A stretch of 5,959 nt of DNA from assembly GCA_903825615.1 (NCBI GenBank), contig CAIKBK010000098.1, positions 1 through 5,959 on the forward strand. Reading direction: 5' to 3'. The position numbers were made by a program, and so were the translations under genes. This DNA is from Candidatus Vogelbacteria bacterium. Lineage in GTDB: Bacteria > Patescibacteriota > Minisyncoccia > Phycocordibacterales > XYD1-FULL-46-19. The notes beneath the pieces are model-generated. The model had not been told where the DNA came from, searched no databases, and saw only the letters and a program-made list of their open reading frames with translations. Numbering within the stretch: position 1 is the stretch's first letter; every line of letters begins with the position of its first letter. Below, one piece after another: positions 1 to 4,987 of the stretch.

Positions 1-9
1 CCTAATTTG

Positions 10-36
10 ATTATAGCAGAAAAAACTAACTGTCAA
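10..36 (-). promoter_or_regulatory. Near-consensus sigma-70-type promoter reading out of the left edge
   Basis: On the minus strand a perfect -35 box TTGACA (36-31) and a perfect -10 box TATAAT (15-10) are separated by 15 nt. That is shorter than the usual 17, but a TGC just before the -10 box makes an extended -10 that could compensate. It lies immediately after the fold-back behind ndk, so it most likely drives a minus-strand gene beyond position 1. The target gene is not visible. Confidence 0.6.
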
Positions 37-117
37 AATTAAAACTTAGCCCTAAAAAAGTCCTCGGATCTCCTCGTGTATCTCGGCCAGACATTTTTTA
101 TGCCTAAGTTTTAATTT
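36..117. repeat. 82-bp fold-back element, possible ndk terminator
   Basis: The ends are perfect 14-bp inverted repeats: AAATTAAAACTTAG at 36-49 and its complement at 104-117. A second inner pair (53-62 with 90-100, one bulged A) extends the stem and leaves a loop of about 27 nt. It starts 4 nt after the ndk stop codon, so a 3'-end role (terminator or mRNA-stabilising hairpin) is the simplest reading. The stem is mostly A/U, and a clean GC stem plus U-tract is not obvious. The outer arm touches the -35 box of the leftward promoter. A small inverted-repeat mobile element is an alternative, but I see no target-site duplication. Confidence 0.5.
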
Positions 118-120
118 CTC

Positions 121-705
121 CTACTCATCAACACCGAAGCGTTTATATTCACAAACAGCAGAAGTTTTACCAAACCAGTATTCAATCTCATGGAGCGCTT
201 CTTCTGGTGTCTCAGAGGCATGGACAAGATTCATCACGGCCCGCTTTTCCTTATTAGCGAGAACTGGTGAATCAATCGAGAAGTCGCCACGAACAGTACC
301 CATCTCAGCGGTCGCCGGCATAGTCGGACCAACAATCTTGCGCACCACATCCACCGCATGAATACCCTGAATAATCATCTTTACTAAGGGGGCTGAGGTC
401 ATATAATCGAGGAGCCAGCCACGCACCTTCTTCCCTATCTCCATCTCATCACTGGTGCCAACCTCCGTCATTGGGTCAAAACCATATTTGTTATAAGTAT
501 TCAAAGTTTTACTGCCAAGGCGCTTAACCCAGGCTTCATCCTTAGGATAATGGCTATCAATTTGGTCATAGGTAGGTTTAAACATCTCTAAAGCCACAAT
601 CTTAAGATCACGTTGCTCAATACGTTTGATAATCTCACCAATTAAGCCCTTGCGAACACCGTCCGGCTTAACCATTAAATATGTTCTTTCTTCTTTTGGG
701 TGCAT
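121..705 (-). CDS. ndk: Nucleoside diphosphate kinase, long form
   Basis: Cytoplasmic enzyme that moves the gamma phosphate between nucleoside triphosphates and diphosphates through a phosphohistidine. Family marks are in order: TYLMVKPDGV with nucleotide-site Lys13, HY at 52-53, YMTSAPLV at 101-108, VVRK at 120-123, GTVRGDF at 136-142 (Arg139), and the active-site stretch NLVHAS with catalytic His162. The protein is 194 residues against about 140-150 for typical bacterial Ndk. Most of the excess is an insertion around residues 54-96, between the HY motif and YMTSAP, plus a few residues before NLVH. Similar long forms occur in some archaea and CPR bacteria as I recall the family. The ATG is 18 nt after the map stop, with no Shine-Dalgarno and a TAGAAT box 7 nt upstream. 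It closes the adk-map-ndk cluster. All catalytic residues are present, so it should be active. Confidence 0.96.
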   Translation of the reverse strand: MHPKEERTYLMVKPDGVRKGLIGEIIKRIEQRDLKIVALEMFKPTYDQIDSHYPKDEAWVKRLGSKTLNTYNKYGFDPMTEVGTSDEMEIGKKVRGWLLDYMTSAPLVKMIIQGIHAVDVVRKIVGPTMPATAEMGTVRGDFSIDSPVLANKEKRAVMNLVHASETPEEALHEIEYWFGKTSAVCEYKRFGVDE

Positions 706-712
706 AAAATTT

Positions 713-740
713 ATTCTATTAATTTATAATTCTGTAATAA
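713..740 (-). promoter_or_regulatory. Weak promoter candidate before ndk
   Basis: TAGAAT (718-713) lies 7 nt before the ndk ATG, in the same position as the -10 boxes of adk and the DUF1189-like gene. The only -35 candidate is TTATTA (740-735) at 16-nt spacing, a poor match inside the map 3' end. It may simply be the A/T-rich leader of a cotranscribed gene. Offered only because the spacing matches its neighbours. Confidence 0.3.
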
Positions 741-1488
741 TCTCCGCGCCGGTCTCGGTAATGACAATGGTTTTCTCGGCGTGTGTGGCTAATTTACCAT
801 CGCGAGTGACAAAAGTAAAACCATCATCAGCCACCTTTATCTCCCCCGAGCCACTCGTTACCATCGGTTCAATCGCGATCACCAAACCAGGCACCAGCTC
901 TGGACCCGTCCCCGCTTTGCCATAATTTGGAACAAAAGGATCTTCATGAGGCGCATAACCCACACCATGGCCAGCCAGCTCTTTAACCACTTTGAAGCCG
1001 GCGCCTTTAATTGTCTGCTCAATGGCGTTGCTAATATCACCGACATGCTTGCCCGGTACCGCCACCCAGATACCAGCTTCAAGCGCCTCTTCGGCTACTT
1101 TGATCATCTTCTCAGCTTCTTGAGAAATCTTACCAACCGGTACGGTTATGGCCATATCGGTATACAGCCCGTCATGAATTAAGCCCAAGTCCAGACCGAC
1201 GACATCCCCTTCTTTAAGCTCCTTGTTCTTAGGGATACCATGCACTACCTCTTCATTAATAGAGACACAAAGAGCTGCCGGATAAGGCTTGGGTGCACCT
1301 TGTGGAGTATAATCCAGAAAAGCCGCATCATCGCTCTCTTCTTTAATTAATTTGCGCGCTAAGTCTTCCAACTCACTAGTTTTAACTCCGGGAGCGACTC
1401 TTTCCTTAACCGCTTCTAAAATAAAAGCTAAGCGTCGCCCGCCTTCCTTTAAGATAGCGATTTCTTCTGCTGTTTTTAATTTAATCAT
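724..1488 (-). CDS. map: Type I methionine aminopeptidase
   Basis: Removes the initiator methionine from new proteins; a cytosolic two-metal peptidase of the pita-bread fold. At 254 residues it has the usual compact type I length, with no SH3-like N-terminal extension and no type II insert. The substrate-site histidine is His83 in VVHGIP. The five metal ligands are Asp100 (GLDLG), Asp111 (LYTDMA), His174 (GHGVG), Glu207 (IEPM) and Glu238. The last motif reads HAEKT where E. coli has QFEHT, a flank change that keeps the ligand. The ATG overlaps the adk stop as ATGA (4-nt overlap), so translation is probably coupled to adk; no Shine-Dalgarno precedes it. map after adk is the standard spc-operon order, but infA and rpmJ do not follow: ndk does. 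Confidence 0.97.
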   Translation of the reverse strand: MIKLKTAEEIAILKEGGRRLAFILEAVKERVAPGVKTSELEDLARKLIKEESDDAAFLDYTPQGAPKPYPAALCVSINEEVVHGIPKNKELKEGDVVGLDLGLIHDGLYTDMAITVPVGKISQEAEKMIKVAEEALEAGIWVAVPGKHVGDISNAIEQTIKGAGFKVVKELAGHGVGYAPHEDPFVPNYGKAGTGPELVPGLVIAIEPMVTSGSGEIKVADDGFTFVTRDGKLATHAEKTIVITETGAEIITEL

Positions 1489-2105
1489 AAGACAAGTAGG
1501 GCCACTAGATCGTCGTGAATTTTATCGCGTGTTTGTTCGCCGTCAACCTCTAGAAAACGATATTTGGGGTTATTGCGATAGTACTCCACCGCCGGCAAAA
1601 CGTCGCGGTCAAACCAATCCAGACGACGATCAATATCTTCTGATTGATCATCAGGACGACCACGTTCAAGTAAGCGACGTTTCGATTCTTCGCGAGAAAC
1701 ATCAACATAGACAACAACTGGTTTTTCGCGATTGTAAAATTTCAACAATAAATCAAGGGCTTGGGCCTCAAGCAACGATCGAGGACAACCATCGCAAAAA
1801 ATATGCTCGACACCAGTAAATTTATCGAAGAGAAGACTAGACCAAGTCCAAATGGCAAAATTATCAGGCAAACGATCACCATGATCCATTGCCACCTTAA
1901 GCATTTGTGCGGTATAACCACTCATCTCAGCAATCTCGCGGAAACGCGCTCCGGTCTCAACTCGCAACCAAGGATGCTCGGTGCTAATCACCCCTTTCTC
2001 GGTCAAGTGTTCAGCTAATTTTTCGACTTGAGTCCCTTTCCCACACCCCGAACGCCCAATAAAAATATAAGTGTGCAAATTTGCACCGTCTTGATTATTT
2101 TCCAT
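1485..2105 (-). CDS. adk: Adenylate kinase, short-LID form
   Basis: Makes 2 ADP from ATP and AMP in the cytosol. The P-loop GRSGCGKGT spans 17-25 with Lys23; the canonical bacterial form is GPPGAGKGT, so the RSGC middle is distinctive. The AMP site shows Thr51-Gly52 and Arg55, then DGCPRS at 105-110 (Arg109, usual DGFPR) and Gln115. The LID is short: R144 and R148 are followed by GRPDD and the basic pair R160/R161, with no zinc cysteines, as in UMP/CMP-kinase-like short forms. A different NMP specificity cannot be excluded, but position before map favours adenylate kinase. Length is 206 residues. ATG at 2105 follows a promoter by 6 nt with no Shine-Dalgarno. The gene normally follows secY directly; here it is detached and has its own promoter. 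Confidence 0.9.
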   Translation of the reverse strand: MENNQDGANLHTYIFIGRSGCGKGTQVEKLAEHLTEKGVISTEHPWLRVETGARFREIAEMSGYTAQMLKVAMDHGDRLPDNFAIWTWSSLLFDKFTGVEHIFCDGCPRSLLEAQALDLLLKFYNREKPVVVYVDVSREESKRRLLERGRPDDQSEDIDRRLDWFDRDVLPAVEYYRNNPKYRFLEVDGEQTRDKIHDDLVALLVL

Positions 2106-2111
2106 ATCACA

Positions 2112-2140
2112 ATTCTAGCTTAAATTTCCCCCAAAAGCAA
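2112..2140 (-). promoter_or_regulatory. adk promoter, probably leaderless
   Basis: TTGCTT (2140-2135), a 17-nt spacer, then TAGAAT (2117-2112), followed by only 6 nt before the adk ATG. Initiation 6-8 nt after the -10 box would start the transcript at or next to the ATG. Box positions, spacer length and most of the spacer sequence match the promoter at 3006-3034. The -35 box lies inside one arm of the terminator hairpin at 2134-2169. Confidence 0.6.
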
Positions 2141-2142
2141 AA
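2121..2142. repeat. 22-bp direct repeat, copy 1 (adk promoter)
   Basis: Matches 3015-3036 at 21 of 22 bases; the only difference is the base just before the run of five C's. Similarity continues more weakly through the -10 box (2112-2142 against 3006-3036, 27 of 31). Both copies sit at the same place in a promoter, with the C-run (G-run on the transcribed strand) in the spacer. Confidence 0.85.
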
Positions 2143-2169
2143 TCGCCCCTTAAGAGACGATTCTGCTTT
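2134..2169 (-). terminator. Hairpin terminator after the DUF1189-like gene
   Basis: Arms AAAGCAAAATCG (2134-2145) and CGATTCTGCTTT (2158-2169) pair over 12 positions with one G-U. The inner TCTC/GGGG stretch can add four further pairs around a TTAA loop. On the minus strand the stem is followed by a short T-run and begins 9 nt after the stop at 2179. The far arm doubles as the adk -35 region. Confidence 0.7.
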
Positions 2170-2178
2170 AATTACTCT

Positions 2179-2997
2179 TTATTTTGACTTCATTAAGTTG
2201 GTAAGAACAACTATTAGCAAAAGAACTGTCGGAAGAAAAGTTATTCGGGGCAAAATGCCAAATAAAGTAAAGAATGAGAGAATAACGGAAAGAGTATAAG
2301 CGTGAAGGCCAATCTGATATGACTTGGCATAACCCTTTGATACTTTGAGCATTTTGGCAACTAGCCACACCAATAAAGTGGCAAAAATCAGATAAAATAG
2401 ACTGCCGAAGAATTTAAAAAGGGTAAGGAAAATGAGGATAAGAGGAACGATAAGAAAAACACCATATCTTAAGATTGGTTGAAGTTTCTGGACAAATAAG
2501 TCCACTTTGGCTTTATCGACAACGAAAGAAATCGAGGAGTTTAATCTCTGAATTTTTATCTGGTTATTGCTGTCTCTGGTGGCAACATAGTCTTTGCCCA
2601 GCCAAGCAATTGTTTGATAATCTTCAAATTGTTTTAAGTCAAAAGCGGTTTTGGTATCAATCACTAATAGATTCTTAACTACCTCTTTAGACGGCTTTCC
2701 TTCGTCAATAGTCATTGGGATAAAGTACGGCTCGACAGCATTGGTCGAAACCAAACCTTTGTCTATCTTAACCTCAAGATCAGCTGGATATGACTTAGTA
2801 ATAGAGCCTAGATTAGAAGTAATAAACCCGCTGAATTTAGGCAAAATAAAAAACGAACCAAAAATAGAAAAGATTAGGGCTAATAGGAAAACGAGCTTGA
2901 AGAAATACCACAGGGATGACTTAAGAGAGCGATTATTAATTTGCTTATAATAAGCTGGGTCATAGATACTGCTTAAAATTTCTTTTAAAGTTTTCAT
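2179..2997 (-). CDS. DUF1189-like membrane protein
   Basis: 272 residues, predicted cytoplasmic-membrane protein with about five helices: roughly 29-51, 178-197, 199-216, 231-249 and 253-269. Between helix 1 and helix 2 is a soluble segment of about 125 residues (52-177), likely outside the membrane. The N-terminus reads LSSIYDPAYYKQINNRS before the first helix. This start, one helix, a globular loop and then a C-terminal helix cluster match the DUF1189 family in length and plan; function is unknown. That family call is from memory. No signal-peptidase site is evident, so helix 1 is probably an anchor. It has its own promoter and terminator, so it is a single-gene unit. It is visibly more A/T-rich than its neighbours and interrupts the usual secY-adk linkage. 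ATG at 2997 is 8 nt after a -10 box, with no clear Shine-Dalgarno. Confidence 0.8.
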   Translation of the reverse strand: MKTLKEILSSIYDPAYYKQINNRSLKSSLWYFFKLVFLLALIFSIFGSFFILPKFSGFITSNLGSITKSYPADLEVKIDKGLVSTNAVEPYFIPMTIDEGKPSKEVVKNLLVIDTKTAFDLKQFEDYQTIAWLGKDYVATRDSNNQIKIQRLNSSISFVVDKAKVDLFVQKLQPILRYGVFLIVPLILIFLTLFKFFGSLFYLIFATLLVWLVAKMLKVSKGYAKSYQIGLHAYTLSVILSFFTLFGILPRITFLPTVLLLIVVLTNLMKSK

Positions 2998-3005
2998 ATA
3001 CTCTA

Positions 3006-3034
3006 ATTTTAGTCTAAATTACCCCCAAAAGCAA
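3006..3034 (-). promoter_or_regulatory. Promoter of the DUF1189-like gene, probably leaderless
   Basis: TTGCTT (3034-3029), a 17-nt spacer containing GGGGG, then TAAAAT (3011-3006), 8 nt before ATG. It is the twin of the adk promoter. It stands back to back with the plus-strand promoter, whose -35 box begins only 5 nt away at 3040. Confidence 0.6.
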
Positions 3035-3036
3035 AA
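3015..3036. repeat. 22-bp direct repeat, copy 2 (DUF1189-like promoter)
   Basis: Partner of 2121-2142, same orientation, 894 bp apart, 21 of 22 identical. The pair brackets the DUF1189-like gene together with its terminator. Confidence 0.85.
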
Positions 3037-3039
3037 AAT

Positions 3040-3069
3040 TTGACACTATATCTGATTATGTGCTAGAAA
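3040..3069 (+). promoter_or_regulatory. Promoter of the plus-strand small gene
   Basis: Perfect TTGACA (3040-3045), an 18-nt spacer, then TAGAAA (3064-3069), preceded by TGC as an extended -10. A leader of roughly 25-30 nt would then precede the ATG at 3102, leaving room for the Shine-Dalgarno. This gene therefore has a conventional leader, unlike the two minus-strand promoters nearby. Confidence 0.55.
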
Positions 3070-3083
3070 TAAAGACAGAAAGG

Positions 3084-3094
3084 AAAGGAGGTGA
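3084..3094 (+). promoter_or_regulatory. Perfect Shine-Dalgarno fixing the start at 3102
   Basis: AAAGGAGGTGA is fully complementary to the standard 16S 3' tail. GGAGG is 10 nt before ATG 3102, and this fixes the start. An in-frame GTG at 3060 would add 14 residues but falls in the promoter and has no ribosome site. Confidence 0.9.
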
Positions 3095-3101
3095 AGCCAA
3101 T

Positions 3102-3404
3102 ATGGCAAATTCACGAAAGTTAAAGTTGGGAGTCAGACTCCAGTGCCCAAAGTGCAGGAAATGGCTGAGCATCGGAGACTTCAATGTAGGCGAACCTATG
3201 GGCGGAATACCCCCACACAAAGGCTGTCTCCTCTCTGGATACAGCAACAGAATGCGCTTCCGGTTTGTGATCAGAACAGAAAACGTGGCGAAACGAGTCG
3301 CCAGACTTCTGAAGAAAGCGGATGATCAGCAAGCGGACTACTCTTTGGTAAATCGGAAGCTTTCTCTGGCCCTGATCGACTACCTCCTCAAGAACGTGAA
3401 ATGA
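3102..3404 (+). CDS. Unrecognised 100-residue protein with a CxxC/HxxC metal-site candidate
   Basis: I do not recognise this family. The protein has a basic start (MANSRKLKLG), then CPKC at 15-18 and HKGC at 39-42. Cys15, Cys18, His39 and Cys42 could bind one zinc (spacing C-x2-C-x20-H-x2-C), with a Gly/Pro-rich stretch (25-38) between. Residues 50-72 are strongly basic (RMRFRF, then KRVARLLKK), and the tail (80-100) looks helical with Leu/Ile repeats. No membrane segment or signal peptide is seen. A small nucleic-acid-binding zinc-ribbon-like protein would fit, but that is inference. The gene has its own promoter, an ideal Shine-Dalgarno and a strong terminator, and is the only plus-strand gene here. 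Its base content is richer in G+C by eye than the adjacent DUF1189-like gene, which hints at separate origin. It lies between that gene and a candidate structured RNA; no link is shown. Confidence 0.75.
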   Translation: MANSRKLKLGVRLQCPKCRKWLSIGDFNVGEPMGGIPPHKGCLLSGYSNRMRFRFVIRTENVAKRVARLLKKADDQQADYSLVNRKLSLALIDYLLKNVK

Positions 3405-3407
3405 AAG

Positions 3408-3453
3408 ACCCGCCACAACAGGCCCCCTGTTGTCATGAGGCGGGTTTGTTGTT
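3408..3453 (+). terminator. Strong hairpin terminator of the small gene
   Basis: Outer stem ACCCGCC (3408-3414) with GGCGGGT (3439-3445); inner stem ACAACAGG (3415-3422) with CCTGTTGT (3426-3433). There is a 3-nt loop and a 5-nt bulge (CATGA) on one side. The T-rich run TTTGTTGTTT follows. It begins 4 nt after the stop codon. Confidence 0.9.
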
Positions 3454-3457
3454 TCTA

Positions 3458-3504
3458 CATACGTTCTACATACGTCGGTCATATGTAAATATACATATGT
3501 AAAT
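3458..3504. repeat. Array of four 11-bp CATAYGT repeats
   Basis: Units: CATACGTTCTA (3458-3468), CATACGTCGGT (3469-3479), CATATGTAAAT (3480-3490), then 3 nt (ATA), then CATATGTAAAT (3494-3504). The first three abut at 11-bp spacing, about one helical turn, so CATAYGT recurs on one face of the helix. Units 3 and 4 also form a perfect 8-bp inverted repeat around AATA (3480-3499). This is operator- or iteron-like. It covers the expected -35 position of the TACAAT box at 3504-3509, so it probably controls the structured RNA downstream. The binding protein is unknown. Confidence 0.75.
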
Positions 3505-3509
3505 ACAAT
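3504..3509 (+). promoter_or_regulatory. Candidate -10 box of the structured RNA
   Basis: TACAAT fits a -10 hexamer, and start sites near 3516 would place the RNA just upstream of its outer helix. No -35 box is recognisable; the repeat array occupies that position, which suggests an activator-dependent promoter or a repressor site. Confidence 0.35.
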
Positions 3510-3515
3510 CAAGCG

Positions 3516-3680
3516 AGGTTGTTCCGTCTCTTTCAGTTAGCGAGAGTTGCTGTTTAGAAAAGCCTTACGTAACTGTTGCCGGCAGGTTTTCCGCCTTTTG
3601 GTCGTAGACCATGTCTCACCAGAGACGAAGGCGGAACGGCAACGTGAAGTAGAGAAAAATCCCCGGCTAGGGGGATTTTT
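3516..3680 (+). ncRNA. Candidate structured non-coding RNA, family not recognised
   Basis: No convincing ORF, but dense nested pairing ending at a terminator. Clear helices: GTTGCCG (3575-3581) with CGGCAAC (3637-3643); CCGCCTT (3591-3597) with AAGGCGG (3628-3634). Inside these is a three-way junction of two hairpins: TGGTC-GTA-GACCA (3599-3611) and GTCTC-ACCA-GAGAC (3613-3626). A weaker outer helix pairs CTCT and TTCA (3528-3535) with TGAA and AGAG (3645-3654), and GTTA (3536-3539) can pair with TAAC (3570-3573). The terminator at 3655-3680 stacks directly on the outer helix. Plus strand is preferred because that terminator gives the RNA a natural 3' end, whereas secY readthrough would be stopped before reaching it. 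The 5' end is estimated from the -10 candidate. I checked by eye for SRP RNA, tmRNA, RNase P RNA, 6S and tRNA signatures and found none. Confidence 0.55.
3655..3680. terminator. Bidirectional terminator between secY and the structured RNA
   Basis: Perfect 10-bp stem AAAAATCCCC (3655-3664) with GGGGATTTTT (3671-3680) and a 6-nt loop. T-runs appear on both strands, so it can end the spc operon 30 nt after the secY stop and also end the plus-strand RNA. Confidence 0.9.
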
Positions 3681-3709
3681 CGAGGTTTTATAAACAATAA
3701 CTCGAGCGA

Positions 3710-4984
3710 TTAATATTCCCGCATCGAGATCTGGGCGTTAATTTGTTTGACGAATTCGATGGCCACCGAGACAACGATCAAAAGGCTGGTACCACCAATA
3801 GCCAGTGAGGCAATGCCGGTCACCGACTTCAAGATAATAGGCAACAAGGCCACAACACCCAAGAAGGTCGCACCAATCAAAGTTAAACGGGTAAGAATAT
3901 TGCCGATATAGAGGGCTGTCGAATGGCCGGGGCGTACCCCGGGAATAAAGGCCCCATTTTTCTGCAAATTCTCAGAAATAGCGACTGGATCGAAGGTGAC
4001 AGCTGAATAAAAGTAAGTGAAAACTACGACCAAGAAGAAATAGAGGATGCCATAAGCCCAAGAACTATTAAGAAAGCCGATAATGGCGCCAGCTACCACC
4101 TTAACCGAATCGACACCAGAGGTCATTAAGAAATTGGCAATCATCTGTGGGAAAAGAATGATGGAAATAGCAAAGATAATTGGCATGACACCGGCATTAT
4201 TAACGCGAATAGGAAGATAAGTCGAAGTACCGCCATAGACCTTCATCCCCCGCACCCGCTTGGCATAAGTAATAGGAATCGGTCGTTCGGCCTCAGTAAT
4301 AAAGACGATTGCACCAAGAATAATAACCGCTACCACGGCAAAGCCAAGATACATTGGGACACTCGACACATCGCCAGTTGCCCAAACCTGAGACAAAGTT
4401 GACGGCAAGCGAGAAACAATACCAGCAAAGATAAGCAAAGACACACCATTACCAACGCCGTACTCGGTAATCAACTCACCAATCCACATCAAGAGCATGG
4501 AGCCGGCCGTGACAACAACAATATTAAGCACCCGATCAAAATAAGTTAGATTCATTAAAATCCCTTGTCGCTCCAAAAGAGTTAACAAAGACAAACCTTG
4601 CACCACACAAAGCGGGACAGTGAGGTAACGAGAATACTGGGCAATCTTGCGTCGGCCAGCCGCACCATCTTCGTGATACATTTGCTTAAGAGACGGGAAA
4701 ACAAGAGTAAGGAGTTGGAAAATAATCGAAGCGGTAATAAAAGGCCCCACGCCCAACATCATGATCGAGAGATTAGATAAACCGCCACCCGAGAAAATAT
4801 TAAGTAAACCAAAGAATTGGTTGTTGGATAAGAAACGCTCAAGAGCCAGAACATTAACGCCCGGGATAGGAACAGAAGCGCCAAGACGGAAGAGGAAGAG
4901 AGCAGCTAAAACAAACAAAATCCGATTACGCAGACCGCGATCTTCAAATATCAGTCTTAGTTTGTTTAAAAAAATGTCAATCAT
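3710..4984 (-). CDS. secY: Preprotein translocase channel subunit SecY
   Basis: Central ten-helix channel of the Sec translocon in the cytoplasmic membrane; works with SecE and SecG, and with SecA or the ribosome. At 424 residues it is full length. Marks: RLGASVPIPG (33-42), the plug and helix 2 region NIFSGGGLSNLSIMMLGVGP (62-81), GRRKIAQYSRYLTVPL (110-125), GELITEYGVGNGVSLLIFAG (169-188), TEAERPIPITYAKRVRG (230-246) with its cytosolic basic loop, and FIPGVRPG (347-354) carrying Arg351, the conserved arginine of the cytosolic loop before helix 9. Helices 9-10 and the tail QISMREY complete the chain. ATG is 3 nt after the rplO stop, so translation is probably coupled; no Shine-Dalgarno is visible. 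It is the last gene of this transcript, whereas adk usually follows immediately. Confidence 0.98.
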   Translation of the reverse strand: MIDIFLNKLRLIFEDRGLRNRILFVLAALFLFRLGASVPIPGVNVLALERFLSNNQFFGLLNIFSGGGLSNLSIMMLGVGPFITASIIFQLLTLVFPSLKQMYHEDGAAGRRKIAQYSRYLTVPLCVVQGLSLLTLLERQGILMNLTYFDRVLNIVVVTAGSMLLMWIGELITEYGVGNGVSLLIFAGIVSRLPSTLSQVWATGDVSSVPMYLGFAVVAVIILGAIVFITEAERPIPITYAKRVRGMKVYGGTSTYLPIRVNNAGVMPIIFAISIILFPQMIANFLMTSGVDSVKVVAGAIIGFLNSSWAYGILYFFLVVVFTYFYSAVTFDPVAISENLQKNGAFIPGVRPGHSTALYIGNILTRLTLIGATFLGVVALLPIILKSVTGIASLAIGGTSLLIVVSVAIEFVKQINAQISMREY

Positions 4985-4987
4985 GTT

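Noticed and set aside
26..94. 22-codon minus-strand ORF inside the fold-back behind ndk
   Set aside because: It is very short, has no ribosome site, lies within an inverted repeat and runs into a promoter -35 box.
1352..1819. 155-residue plus-strand frame across adk and map
   Set aside because: Antisense shadow of two clearly recognised genes, with low-quality composition and no start signals.
3060..3101. GTG start at 3060 extending the small protein by 14 residues
   Set aside because: It overlaps the -10 region, and the perfect Shine-Dalgarno is correctly spaced for ATG 3102.
3458..3504. CRISPR array
   Set aside because: The 11-bp units abut without spacers and no cas genes are present; operator-like repeats fit better.
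3120..3512. 130-residue minus-strand open frame opposite the small gene
   Set aside because: It runs through the strong plus-strand terminator and the repeat array, has no ribosome site, and is antisense to a gene with complete expression signals.
3516..3680. SRP RNA, tmRNA, RNase P RNA, 6S RNA or tRNA
   Set aside because: None of their diagnostic conserved segments is visible, and the junction architecture differs.
3516..3680. Omega RNA or similar RNA of a transposon-encoded nuclease
   Set aside because: No IscB, TnpB or transposase gene is in the window; the adjacent 100-residue protein lacks nuclease motifs.
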